This document shows, piece after piece, positions 42,728-52,307 of a stretch of DNA of 64,000 bases; positions within the stretch are counted from its first letter, which is position 1; each line of letters begins with the position of its first letter. The notes under the pieces were generated by a model. The model was given only the letters and a program-made list of their open reading frames with translations, did not search any database and was not told where the DNA came from. Source of the stretch: Neorhizobium galegae bv. officinalis (lineage in GTDB: Bacteria; Pseudomonadota; Alphaproteobacteria; Rhizobiales; Rhizobiaceae); the NCBI GenBank assembly GCA_000985875.1, contig CCRI01000001.1, forward strand, positions 434,001-498,000. The letters are read 5' to 3'. Position numbers and translations under genes: made by a program.

Positions 42728-42790
42728 CGGTGATCCGATCCGCTGCGAAATCCGTACCTTGGGGCAGCAATGCCCTGAACGGAGAAGACC

Positions 42791-44223
42791 GTGTCTCTTG
42801 AAAAGCCGGCCCCCGCCATCCTCTGGTTCCGCAAGGATCTGCGCCTCGACGACAACCCGGCGCTGCACGCTGCAATCGAGGCCGGCGGCCCGGTCATCCC
42901 GGTCTATATCCGTGAGCCCGCACACCTGAACATCGGACCGCTCGGTGCCGCGCAGGCCTGGTGGCTGCATCACTCGCTCGCGGCACTCAAGGCATCGCTG
43001 AACTCTCTGGGCGGTGACCTCATCCTTGCCTCCGGCAAGGCCGAGGACGTGCTCGCCGATCTCGCCCGCAAGACCAACGCAACAACCGTCTTCGTCAACC
43101 GCGCCTATGAGCGGACGCTGTTCGACCGGGGCATCGCCATTGAGCTGAAAAAGCGCGAGATCGCTATCCGCGCCTTCCACGGACAGCTCCTGCACGAGCC
43201 GAAATCCATCCGCACCGGCGCCGGCAGCGCCTTCAAGGTTTTTACGCCATTCTGGAATGCGCTCCAGAAGGTGGGCGAACCGCACGAACCCATGGCCGCG
43301 CCGACGAAAATCCCCTCGCCCGAGCATTTTCGACCTTCCGAGAACCTCGAACAATGGGCTCTGCTGCCAAAGAAACCGGATTGGGCTGCGGATTTCGGTA
43401 GAATGTGGATACCGGGGGAAGCGGGTGCGCAGGAAAAACTTGCCGACGTCGTCGATCGCCAACTGCACGACTACAAGCGCGGCCGCGATCTGCCGTCGGT
43501 CGATGCCACCTCCCTCCTCTCGCCGCACCTGGCGCATGGCGAAGTCCTGCCGCCCGCATCTGGCATGCCGTCCGGGGCTTGCCCCCAAAGGCTTCTGAGG
43601 ATGTTGTCCATTTCCGCCGCGAACTCGCCTGGCGGGACTTCTGCTACAATCTGCTGGCCGAATTCCCCGAACTTCACGACAGGAACTGGGACGACAGGTT
43701 CGACGGCTTCAAATGGGAGTACGACGCCAGGGAGTTCAGCGCCTGGACGGCGGGCCTGACGGGCTATCCCATCGTCGATGCCGGCATGCGCCAACTCTGG
43801 CGCACAGGCTTCATGCACAACCGCGTTCGAATGATCACCGCGTCCTTCCTGATCAAGGACCTGATGATCGACTGGCGCCGCGGCGAAAGATGGTTTCGCG
43901 ACACGCTGGTCGATGCGGATCCCGCCAACAATTCCGCCAACTGGCAATGGGTCGCAGGCTCCGGCGCCGACGCCTCGCCGTTCTTCCGGATCTTCAACCC
44001 CGTCCTGCAGGGCGAGAAATTCGATCCGGATGGCGATTATGTCCGGGAACATGTCCCGGAATTGGCAAGGCTGGATCGCAAATACGTCCACAAGCCTTTC
44101 GAAGCGCCGGAGCATGTCCTGGAAAAGGCGGGCATCGAGCTCGGAAAGACCTATCCGAAGCCGATCGTCGACCACGCTTTTGCCCGCGACCGGGCACTTT
44201 CTGCCTATCGCGACATCCGCTGA
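42791..44223 (+). pseudogene. phrB: Deoxyribodipyrimidine photolyase, frameshifted
   Basis: A class I CPD photolyase is split between two frames. The first (from ATG 42791) covers the photolyase domain (ILWFRKDLRLDDNPALHAAIE) and reads in phase to LLSPHLAHGEVLPP. The correct sequence then continues in a second frame as RIWHAVRGLPPKASEDV and runs to TGA 44223, with the FAD-binding core (WRDFCYNLLAEFPE, RMITASFLIKDLMIDWRRGERWF, ADASPFFRIFNP). The switch lies between about 43548 and 43556 and fits loss of one base. Otherwise all motifs are intact, so it is a recent pseudogene or a sequencing error. Confidence 0.9.
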
Positions 44224-44247
44224 TCGAGCCGAACGGCCAGGACGAAA

Positions 44248-44673
44248 CTATTCCTCGTCCTGCCCGCGTTCGATCAATACCCAGACATGGCCTGCGGGAT
44301 CGAAGATCGAGGCCACCTGCCGGCCGTTCATGTCCGTCTGGATCCGGTCGCGCATCATGCCGCCGAATTCAAACGCCGCATCGACAACGCTTTCGACATC
44401 CGGCACCGTCAATTGAAAGATCGTGCTGACGGCGCCGTCGTTTTTCGGATGGTAAGGCCCTTGATAGGAAGGAGCGGCTTCCCTTTCCGGATCGGATCCG
44501 CAGACGACGATGCCGATCGGTCCGAGCTGCAGCTCGATCATCGTCAGCCGCAACATTTCATAGGAGTTCGTTTCCGTGGCGCCGAAGACGTTCTTGTAGA
44601 ACTCGGCCGTGTCGCGTTCGCGCCCCTGTGCCACGAACAGGCTCAAACTCAAGCTGAAATCGCTACCCAACAT
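44248..44673 (-). CDS. VOC-superfamily protein (PhnB/glyoxalase-like)
   Basis: The 141-residue protein has two beta-alpha-beta-beta-beta modules of the vicinal oxygen chelate fold: LSLFVAQGRERDTAEFYKNVFGAT near residue 10 and VPDVESVVDAAFEFGGMMRDRIQT near 90, ending in VASIFDPAGHVWVLIERG. The PhnB-like branch includes 3-demethylubiquinone-9 methyltransferase-like proteins, but no function can be assigned. The gene faces the photolyase remnant, with a 24-base gap between the two stops. Confidence 0.85.
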   Translation of the reverse strand: MLGSDFSLSLSLFVAQGRERDTAEFYKNVFGATETNSYEMLRLTMIELQLGPIGIVVCGSDPEREAAPSYQGPYHPKNDGAVSTIFQLTVPDVESVVDAAFEFGGMMRDRIQTDMNGRQVASIFDPAGHVWVLIERGQDEE

Positions 44674-44765
44674 CGTCCATGCTCACCCGTGATTCCCTTG
44701 CAGGATAAAGGAGTTATTGTGGTGGTGTCATGTCAACCTTGGAGGCCGCCGTTCTTTAAAGGACA

Positions 44766-45908
44766 CTATGCACCGGATTCGCTACCGGGGCCGGCATAAC
44801 GGGCCCGTGGGCGGATCAGGTGCCCGCTCTCGACCTGCTCCATGGCATGCGCCAGCCAGCCCGTGGTGCGCGAAAGCGCGAAGATGACAAGCGGTGCGTC
44901 TTCGGGAAGCTCGAAAGTCGCAGCAAGCGATGCCAGTGCGAAATCGATGTTGATCGGCTCGCCGAGCAGTTCCTCCCCCGCTTCGGCAAGCGAGACATAG
45001 AGCGGCGGGGCTTCGAAACTCGCCATCAATGCCCGTGCCCGTGGATCGCCATGCGGATAGAGCCTGTGGCCGAAGGGCCTGACCGCGCCCTCCGAGGACA
45101 GCATGCTGCGGATCGCCTCGCGCACGCCAACCGACGCCGCCTTTTCCGCGAGCAGCGGGACGCTGGTCCAGGCGCCGCCATGCCGCGGGCCTGTGAGCGT
45201 GGCAAGACCGGAAAGCGCCGCAGCGGAGAGTGCCGCACCCGACGACGCCGTCACGCGCGCCGCAAAGGCAGAAACGTTGAGTTCATGTTCGGCCGCCAGC
45301 ACCAGTGCCCTGCGGATCGCCTCGGCCGCCTCGGGACGCTGCCAGCCGAGTGCCAGCCGCTCATGCAGGGGCCGCGGTTCCGGCCAAGGCGCAAGCGCCG
45401 TGGCGACGGACGAGAGCACGTCCGCCGCTTCGGCGCGCAGGATGAAGGGTTTCCGCCGCAGCGCCGGCAGGTCGCTCATCACCCGGGCGGCAAGCCCGGC
45501 AAAGGCGGCGGCCATGCGGGTGGAGCCACTCTGTCCTGCCCTGCCCGCCGCGACCTGAACGTCTTCCGTATCCCAGAGAAGCGATGCGACCTCTTCCAGC
45601 GTGGCATGTTCGCATAGGTCGACGGCATCGCGCCCGCGATAGAAAAGCCGCTCGTTGGAAATCGTCGAGATTGTCGTCGGCAGGACCGGATCGCCCCAGC
45701 GGATCGCGTCCGCTGCCACCGCCGCCGATTGTCGCCGCCCCGCATGCCGTTCCGAGAGGCGCTTGACGTCGTCGGCCTGATAGAGGCTGCGGCGCGGATC
45801 GGCAGGATCCGGCTTCGCGCGGATGCGGCCGCGGCTGACATTGGCATAAAGCGTCTGCGGTTTGGTCCCGAGGCGGGAGAGCGCTTCTTCGGCGGTGATC
45901 CACAGCAT
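44766..45908 (-). CDS. Citrate synthase-like protein with N-terminal helix-turn-helix domain
   Basis: The 380-residue protein fuses a short MerR/excisionase-like DNA-binding domain (residues 2-53: ITAEEALSRLGTKPQTLYANVSRGRIRAKPDPADPRRSLY) to a citrate synthase domain. Catalytic residues are visible: His in GPRHGGAW, His in RPFGHRLYPHGDPRA, and Asp in NIDFALAS. Such fusions occur in rhizobia next to a plain citrate synthase. It may act as an enzyme, a regulator, or both. I start at ATG 45908, as the frame upstream to 45947 has no ribosome-binding site. It is divergent from the next citrate synthase gene. Confidence 0.9.
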   Translation of the reverse strand: MLWITAEEALSRLGTKPQTLYANVSRGRIRAKPDPADPRRSLYQADDVKRLSERHAGRRQSAAVAADAIRWGDPVLPTTISTISNERLFYRGRDAVDLCEHATLEEVASLLWDTEDVQVAAGRAGQSGSTRMAAAFAGLAARVMSDLPALRRKPFILRAEAADVLSSVATALAPWPEPRPLHERLALGWQRPEAAEAIRRALVLAAEHELNVSAFAARVTASSGAALSAAALSGLATLTGPRHGGAWTSVPLLAEKAASVGVREAIRSMLSSEGAVRPFGHRLYPHGDPRARALMASFEAPPLYVSLAEAGEELLGEPINIDFALASLAATFELPEDAPLVIFALSRTTGWLAHAMEQVESGHLIRPRARYAGPGSESGA

Positions 45909-45915
45909 GTTCATG

Positions 45916-45944
45916 TTGATCGATTTCATCAAGATTGACGTCAA
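45916..45944. promoter_or_regulatory. Two TTGA/TCAA palindromes between the divergent citrate synthase genes
   Basis: TTGAT-N7-ATCAA (45916-45932) and the perfect 10-bp palindrome TTGACGTCAA (45935-45944) lie side by side in the 79-base gap between the two genes. They are candidate operators for a dimeric HTH protein. Confidence 0.5.
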
Positions 45945-45987
45945 CAAGAGTAGGTCGGATCATCAGGCTCGTAAAGGAGAAACACTC

Positions 45988-47079
45988 ATGAAAAACAACG
46001 GACTTGAAGATGTCATCGCCGCCGAGACCCGGCTTTCGGACGTGGACGGTGAAGCTGGACGCCTTGTCATTCGCGGCGTATCTCTCGACCTGCTTGTCGA
46101 GCGCGCGACCTATGAAGACGCTGCCGCATTGCTGCTGGATGGCTTTCTGCAACATCCCGTCACCGCGGCCGATCTCAAGGCCCGCCTCGGCCGGGCCCGC
46201 GCCGACGTTTTTGCGCATGTGTCCGCGGCAGATGCCGCGCTTTTGAACCTGCCGCCCGTCGATGCCATGCGCGCCCTGATCGCGCGGCTGCCGGACGGCG
46301 AGGATTTCGAAACGACGCTTCGGCTGCTCGCCGCTCCCGCCGTCTTCCTGCCGGCCGTGCTGAGGCTCCAGAAGGGAGAGACGCCGGTGGCGCCCAGCCC
46401 GTCGCTTTCCCAGTCCGCCGATATCCTCGCCATGCTGAACGCCAGCCTGCCGACACGGGAACAGGTCGCGGCGCTCGACGCCTATCTGGTGACGATCGCG
46501 GATCACGGTCTCAACGCCTCGACCTTCGCCTCGCGTGTCGTCGCCTCGACCGCCGCCGGCCTCACGTCATCGGTGCTGGCTGCCATCAGCGCGCTCAAGG
46601 GGCCGTTGCATGGCGGTGCGCCGGGACCGGTGCTCGACATGCTGGATGCGATCGGCAGCGAGGACAATGCCAGGGCCTGGCTCGGTCAGGCGCTCGATCG
46701 CCGGGAAAGGCTGATGGGGTTCGGCCACCGTATCTACCGCGTCCGCGATCCCCGCGCCGATGCGTTGAAGGGTGCACTGAAACCGTTGGTCGACACTGGT
46801 CAGGTGGATCTCGACCGTATCAGCCTCGCCGAGGCGGTGGAACAGGCAGCGCTTGCCATCCTCAAGGAGCGCAAGCCCGATCGGCCGCTCGACGTCAACG
46901 TGGAATTCTACACCGCCCTTTTGCTCGACGCGCTGAAATTCCCACGGGAAGCCTTCACCGGCGTCTTTGCGATCGGCCGCACGGTCGGCTGGATTGCCCA
47001 CGCACGCGAACAGGCGCTGGAAGGCCGGCTGATCCGGCCCCGCTCGATCTATGTCGGCCCCCTGCCCCAGGCGGCGTGA
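45988..47079 (+). CDS. Citrate synthase family protein
   Basis: The 363-residue protein is a type II-like citrate/2-methylcitrate synthase domain without the HTH. Active-site segments are GPLHGGAPGPVLDML near residue 207, MGFGHRIYRVRDPRAD near 244 and NVEFYTALLLDALKFP near 308, where Glu stands at the usual catalytic Asp position. The ATG at 45988 has a strong AGGAG site. It pairs with the divergent HTH-fused paralogue. It may make citrate or methylcitrate, or form a heteromer with its partner; I do not call it GltA. Confidence 0.88.
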   Translation: MKNNGLEDVIAAETRLSDVDGEAGRLVIRGVSLDLLVERATYEDAAALLLDGFLQHPVTAADLKARLGRARADVFAHVSAADAALLNLPPVDAMRALIARLPDGEDFETTLRLLAAPAVFLPAVLRLQKGETPVAPSPSLSQSADILAMLNASLPTREQVAALDAYLVTIADHGLNASTFASRVVASTAAGLTSSVLAAISALKGPLHGGAPGPVLDMLDAIGSEDNARAWLGQALDRRERLMGFGHRIYRVRDPRADALKGALKPLVDTGQVDLDRISLAEAVEQAALAILKERKPDRPLDVNVEFYTALLLDALKFPREAFTGVFAIGRTVGWIAHAREQALEGRLIRPRSIYVGPLPQAA

Positions 47080-47086
47080 CGGGCGA

Positions 47087-47857
47087 TCACATCTGGATGG
47101 ACATGCCGCCGTCGACGGTCAGCACATGGCCGTTGACGAAAGAGCCGGCGTCGCTTGCCAGGAACAGCGCGGCGCCAGCGATCTCCTCGGGCCGGCCCCA
47201 CCGCTGCAGCGGCACGCGTTGGCGCATGAATGCGATCATGTCGGGGTCCGCGGAAATCCCCGCATTGGTCTCGGTGGCGAACATGCCAGGCGCAATCGCA
47301 TTGCTGGTGACGCCGAACGGGCCGTATTCGGCCGCAAGGCTTCGCACCAGGCCCGTCAGGCCCTGTTTGGCGACGGGATAGATGGCATCGCCCGAACGGG
47401 CCATGTTGCCGATGATCGACGTGACCGAGATAAGACGGCCATGGCCCTGAGCCTTCATGATCTCAGCGGCATTGCGGGATAGCGCGATGGCCGAGAGCAA
47501 ATCGGTCTGGATCAGGTTCAGGATTTCGGCATCGCTGAACGCGGCAAACGGACGCCGGTCGCGGGCACCGACATTGTTGATCAGGATATCCAGCCGGCCA
47601 TGGTCTGCGTGGAGTTTCGCGATCGCCTCGCGCCCGGCATCAAGATCCGCGACGTCGAAGGCGGCCGCGCTCGTCTTGCCGCCCGCGCCGGCGATGGAAG
47701 CCACCGCCTGTTCCAGCATGTCGCCGGAGCGGCCGCTGAGCACGACATGCGCGCCGGCCTCTGCCAGAGCTTTTGCCATCTGCAGGCCAAGACCTCGGCC
47801 GCTGCCCGTGACGAGCGCTACGCGTCCATTGAGAGAAAATCTGTCGAAAATGGCCAT
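47087..47857 (-). CDS. Short-chain dehydrogenase/reductase (gluconate 5-dehydrogenase-like)
   Basis: The 256-residue classical SDR has the NAD(P) motif TGSGRGLGLQMA near residue 18, NNVGARDRRPF near 92, the catalytic YPVAK near 159 and Ser of VTSIIGNMA near 145. The C-terminus FLASDAGSFVNGHVLTVDGGMSIQM is typical. It resembles IdnO/Ga5DH sugar-acid reductases, but substrate is not certain. I use the ATG at 47857 rather than the frame start at 48040. It is convergent with the citrate synthase gene, with a 7-base gap. Confidence 0.9.
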   Translation of the reverse strand: MAIFDRFSLNGRVALVTGSGRGLGLQMAKALAEAGAHVVLSGRSGDMLEQAVASIAGAGGKTSAAAFDVADLDAGREAIAKLHADHGRLDILINNVGARDRRPFAAFSDAEILNLIQTDLLSAIALSRNAAEIMKAQGHGRLISVTSIIGNMARSGDAIYPVAKQGLTGLVRSLAAEYGPFGVTSNAIAPGMFATETNAGISADPDMIAFMRQRVPLQRWGRPEEIAGAALFLASDAGSFVNGHVLTVDGGMSIQM

Positions 47858-47954
47858 ACCGCACCGCTGAAATGAAAAGAGCAATTCCGGTGAGCATAGG
47901 GGATGTCGCAGCGGTGCCGCCAGAGCGAAAAAGAGAACACCTCCACCTGATGGC

Positions 47955-47985
47955 AAAAAGGCAGGATGCGGGATCCTGCCTTTTT
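47955..47985 (-). terminator. Terminator of pyrG
   Basis: AAAAAGGCAGGAT / ATCCTGCCTTTTT form a 13-bp perfect stem with a 5-base loop, 9 bases past the pyrG stop. It ends in T on either strand. Confidence 0.88.
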
Positions 47986-47993
47986 GGATTTCC

Positions 47994-49676
<1,683 letters not shown>

Positions 49677-49701
49677 TTATAAAAACGGCTGTGGAATCTT
49701 C

Positions 49702-49735
49702 ACAAAATAAAACCGGCAGGCTTTTGGCCTGCCGG
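49702..49735 (-). terminator. Terminator of secG
   Basis: CCGGCAGGC / GCCTGCCGG form a 9-bp stem, followed on the minus strand by TTTTATTTTG, 23 bases past the secG stop. Confidence 0.85.
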
Positions 49736-49757
49736 AGCTTGAAACGTCGACCGCGCC

Positions 49758-50216
49758 TTATTGACCGGTCGGAACACCCGTCGGAGCGGCAGGCGCCGAA
49801 CCGGTCGCGGGGGCCGCAGGTGCGGGCGCAGCACCGGTTGCCGGGGCTGCTGGCGCCGGTGCGGATGCGCCGGAACCGGAGGGAACGCCGTTGCCTGCCG
49901 GAGCGGGCGCAGGTGCCGGGCCGAGTTGATCGAGAATGCCGCCGCCGGTGCCCTGCTGGCTCTGCGGGATGCGGTTCAGGATGTCGCTCGGACGGGATTC
50001 GTACCGGGCGAGGATGCCAAGTGCCAGCGAGGTGATGAAGAACAGCGTCGCGAGGATGGCGGTCGTGCGGGTCAGCGCATTGGCGGTGCCGCGCGCCGAC
50101 ATGAAGCCGGAGCCGCCGCCGATGCCGAGCCCGCCGCCTTCGGAGCGCTGGATCAGCACCACGCCGACGAGCGCCAGCACGATCATGAGATGAATAACGA
50201 TCAGAACGGTCTGCAT
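49758..50216 (-). CDS. secG: Preprotein translocase subunit SecG
   Basis: The 152-residue protein has the two SecG membrane helices (residues 2-21 and about 54-72) flanking a glycine-rich loop (IQRSEGGGLGIGGGSGFMSARG). The C-terminal half is an Ala/Pro/Gly-rich low-complexity extension of about 60 residues, much longer than in E. coli SecG (110 aa). SecG stabilises the SecYE channel. It lies between pyrG and tpiA with an independent terminator. Confidence 0.93.
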   Translation of the reverse strand: MQTVLIVIHLMIVLALVGVVLIQRSEGGGLGIGGGSGFMSARGTANALTRTTAILATLFFITSLALGILARYESRPSDILNRIPQSQQGTGGGILDQLGPAPAPAPAGNGVPSGSGASAPAPAAPATGAAPAPAAPATGSAPAAPTGVPTGQ

Positions 50217-50312
50217 GAATTAAAGATCCCTGCCCCTCGACGAGGCAATAGAAGAAGATTGGCGGCTCTTTACATGAGGCTCGCGTGCATTCCAAGCCCT
50301 TATCAAAAAGCT

Positions 50313-51083
50313 TTAGGCCGTCAGTCCCTCATAGACCCGATAGATGGCGAGAAAGTCCTCGGCTTTCAAGCTCGCGCCGCCGATCAGTGCGCCATCGACA
50401 TTCTCGACACCCATCAGCTCCCTGGCATTGCCCGGCTTGACCGAACCGCCATAGAGGATGCGCATCACCCTGCCCTCGTCGCCGAACCGCTGGGCGAGTT
50501 CTGCCCGCATGAATGCATGGGCGATTTCGATATCCTTGACGGTCGGTGTCAATCCGGTGCCGATCGCCCAGATCGGTTCATAGGCGACGACGGTGTTGGC
50601 GGCGTTTGCCGACAGGGGCAGCGAGCTGAAAATCTGGCGTTTCAGGATGTCGAGGGTCTGGTAGGCGTCGCGTTCGTCACCGGTTTCGCCGATGCAGACG
50701 ATCGCGGTCAGGCCGGCCGCATAGGCAGCTTCCGCTTTTGCGCGGACCAGATGATCGGTCTCCGCGTGGTCGGACCGGCGCTCTGAATGTCCGACGATCA
50801 CATAGGTGCCGAAACAGTCGGCGATCATCTCCGCGGAAATATCGCCGGTATGGGCACCGCTGAGGTTCTGGTGGCAATCCTGGCCGCCGATCTCGAGCGG
50901 GCTGTCGGTCGCCAGGGCGGTTGCGACATAGAGCAGCGTCGCCGGCGGGCAGATCAGCGTATCGACCTTTTCCGACAACGATCCCATCACGCCATCGGCA
51001 ATCGTCTTGATTTCGGTCAGGGACTCGCGGGTGCCGTTCATCTTCCAGTTTCCGGCAACGAGCGGGCGCACATCAGGCGTCAT
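50313..51083 (-). CDS. tpiA: Triosephosphate isomerase
   Basis: The 256-residue glycolytic enzyme interconverts dihydroxyacetone phosphate and glyceraldehyde 3-phosphate. Residues are intact: NWKMNG near residue 11 (Asn and Lys), IVGHSERR near 91 (His), and [11 protein letters not shown] near 164 (the catalytic Glu). The ATG at 51083 is chosen over the frame start at 51185. It is upstream of secG and pyrG on the same strand, a group I recall as conserved in rhizobia. Confidence 0.97.
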   Translation of the reverse strand: MTPDVRPLVAGNWKMNGTRESLTEIKTIADGVMGSLSEKVDTLICPPATLLYVATALATDSPLEIGGQDCHQNLSGAHTGDISAEMIADCFGTYVIVGHSERRSDHAETDHLVRAKAEAAYAAGLTAIVCIGETGDERDAYQTLDILKRQIFSSLPLSANAANTVVAYEPIWAIGTGLTPTVKDIEIAHAFMRAELAQRFGDEGRVMRILYGGSVKPGNARELMGVENVDGALIGGASLKAEDFLAIYRVYEGLTA

Positions 51084-51227
51084 CGGCAAATATTTCCTCT
51101 CCGTTCGGTTTCGACCAGCAAAACCGAGGCCTCCGTCTATTCGGGAAACTGGTTTTAGACATATCCTGCGCGAATTGGTATGCAAAAGACAGGTTTTGGT
51201 TCAGGACCTTGGTTAACGAACGGCCTT

Positions 51228-52124
51228 TCAGGGGCTGGTCAGCAGAAAATTCAGGACCTTCCTCCAATCGACCATCCGGATCGGCGTGCCGTGGCTGCCC
51301 GTCGCAAACAGCGTGAACCGGGTTGGGTAGCGCGCTGCCTTCAGCTTGCGATAGACCGCTTCCTGATCCTGCGACTTGTAGACGCTGTCGCTGCCGCCAT
51401 GCGCGAAATAAATCGGCAACCGGTGCTTTGCCAGGCGCGATTTCGCCAGATCAGGGTCGGGCGGGCCGCCGAGCTGCGCCATGCCCTTCAAATGCCGGAC
51501 GGCCTGTTCGTCGCGGCTGATGCCCTGGCATATGAACCCGCCCATCGAAGCGCAGGCGAGGATGACCGGCCGCCCCGAAGACCGGTCGAACGCGTAGCGG
51601 ATCAGCGCCGCGATATCGGCAACCCCTTGCGCGTCGAACGAGGTGACGCTCGGCGAATAATAGATGCCGCCATTGCCGACAGTGAGGTTTTTCAGCCGGT
51701 TGAAATTGCCGCCGAACGTATAGTCGTTGACGCCGAGCCGACGGTCGCCGCCGCGGCCGTGGATGAAGATCACCGTGAAGGCGGCGCCGTCCGCCTGTCC
51801 CACCCTGGTGACATCGAGCCGCCGCCCGGAAAGGTCCAGCGTCTCGTTCTGCTGATAGCGTCTGACGCCCAGGGAAACATACTCGTCCTTGACGCGCCGT
51901 TCCGGCTCGCGATCGCGGCCGTTGATATCGCGCATTTCCTGGTAGTCGATCACCTCGTAGGCGCCGCCGTCCAGGGACTTCTGCACCGTCATCTGGGAAA
52001 AAAGTTCATCTTTGAAAGGCTTTATCGGCCCTTCCTGCGCTTCTGCCCGCACAGTGGCAAGCGTTGACAGAAGAGCAATAACCGTGCCGAAAACGAAATG
52101 AACTGTGGACATGCTTTGTTTCAT
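51228..52124 (-). CDS. Secreted alpha/beta hydrolase
   Basis: The 298-residue protein has a signal peptide (MSTVHFVFGTVIALLSTLATVRAEA) and an alpha/beta-hydrolase core. The oxyanion-hole strand VIFIHGRGGD is near residue 119, the nucleophile elbow CASMGG near 193, and a late histidine in ATGSHGTP near 278. The elbow matches AxSxGG-type esterases, but substrate is unknown. The start at 52124 has an AAGGA site. It is divergent from parE, which starts 184 bases away. Confidence 0.8.
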   Translation of the reverse strand: MKQSMSTVHFVFGTVIALLSTLATVRAEAQEGPIKPFKDELFSQMTVQKSLDGGAYEVIDYQEMRDINGRDREPERRVKDEYVSLGVRRYQQNETLDLSGRRLDVTRVGQADGAAFTVIFIHGRGGDRRLGVNDYTFGGNFNRLKNLTVGNGGIYYSPSVTSFDAQGVADIAALIRYAFDRSSGRPVILACASMGGFICQGISRDEQAVRHLKGMAQLGGPPDPDLAKSRLAKHRLPIYFAHGGSDSVYKSQDQEAVYRKLKAARYPTRFTLFATGSHGTPIRMVDWRKVLNFLLTSP

Positions 52125-52307
52125 CCGGTTCCTTCAGCCTCGCAAGCTTGCCATGGCCCGGTCGGCGCAGCATTGGTGAAAAACGACCGTTTCCATGCGG
52201 CATCGCGAAAAAGCCGGGTTTCTGGCAGAATCGCGAGTGATTCGAAACAGCACGAGATGGGTATGGCTTCCTCTTCCGCACCCCGACAGGTAGTACCGAC
52301 GCAGCCA

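Noticed and set aside
40682..43588. 968-codon minus-strand frame opposite trpC, moaC, moeA and the photolyase
   Set aside because: It crosses five genes and reads as low-complexity Arg/Gly/Asp sequence, the usual GC-rich shadow.
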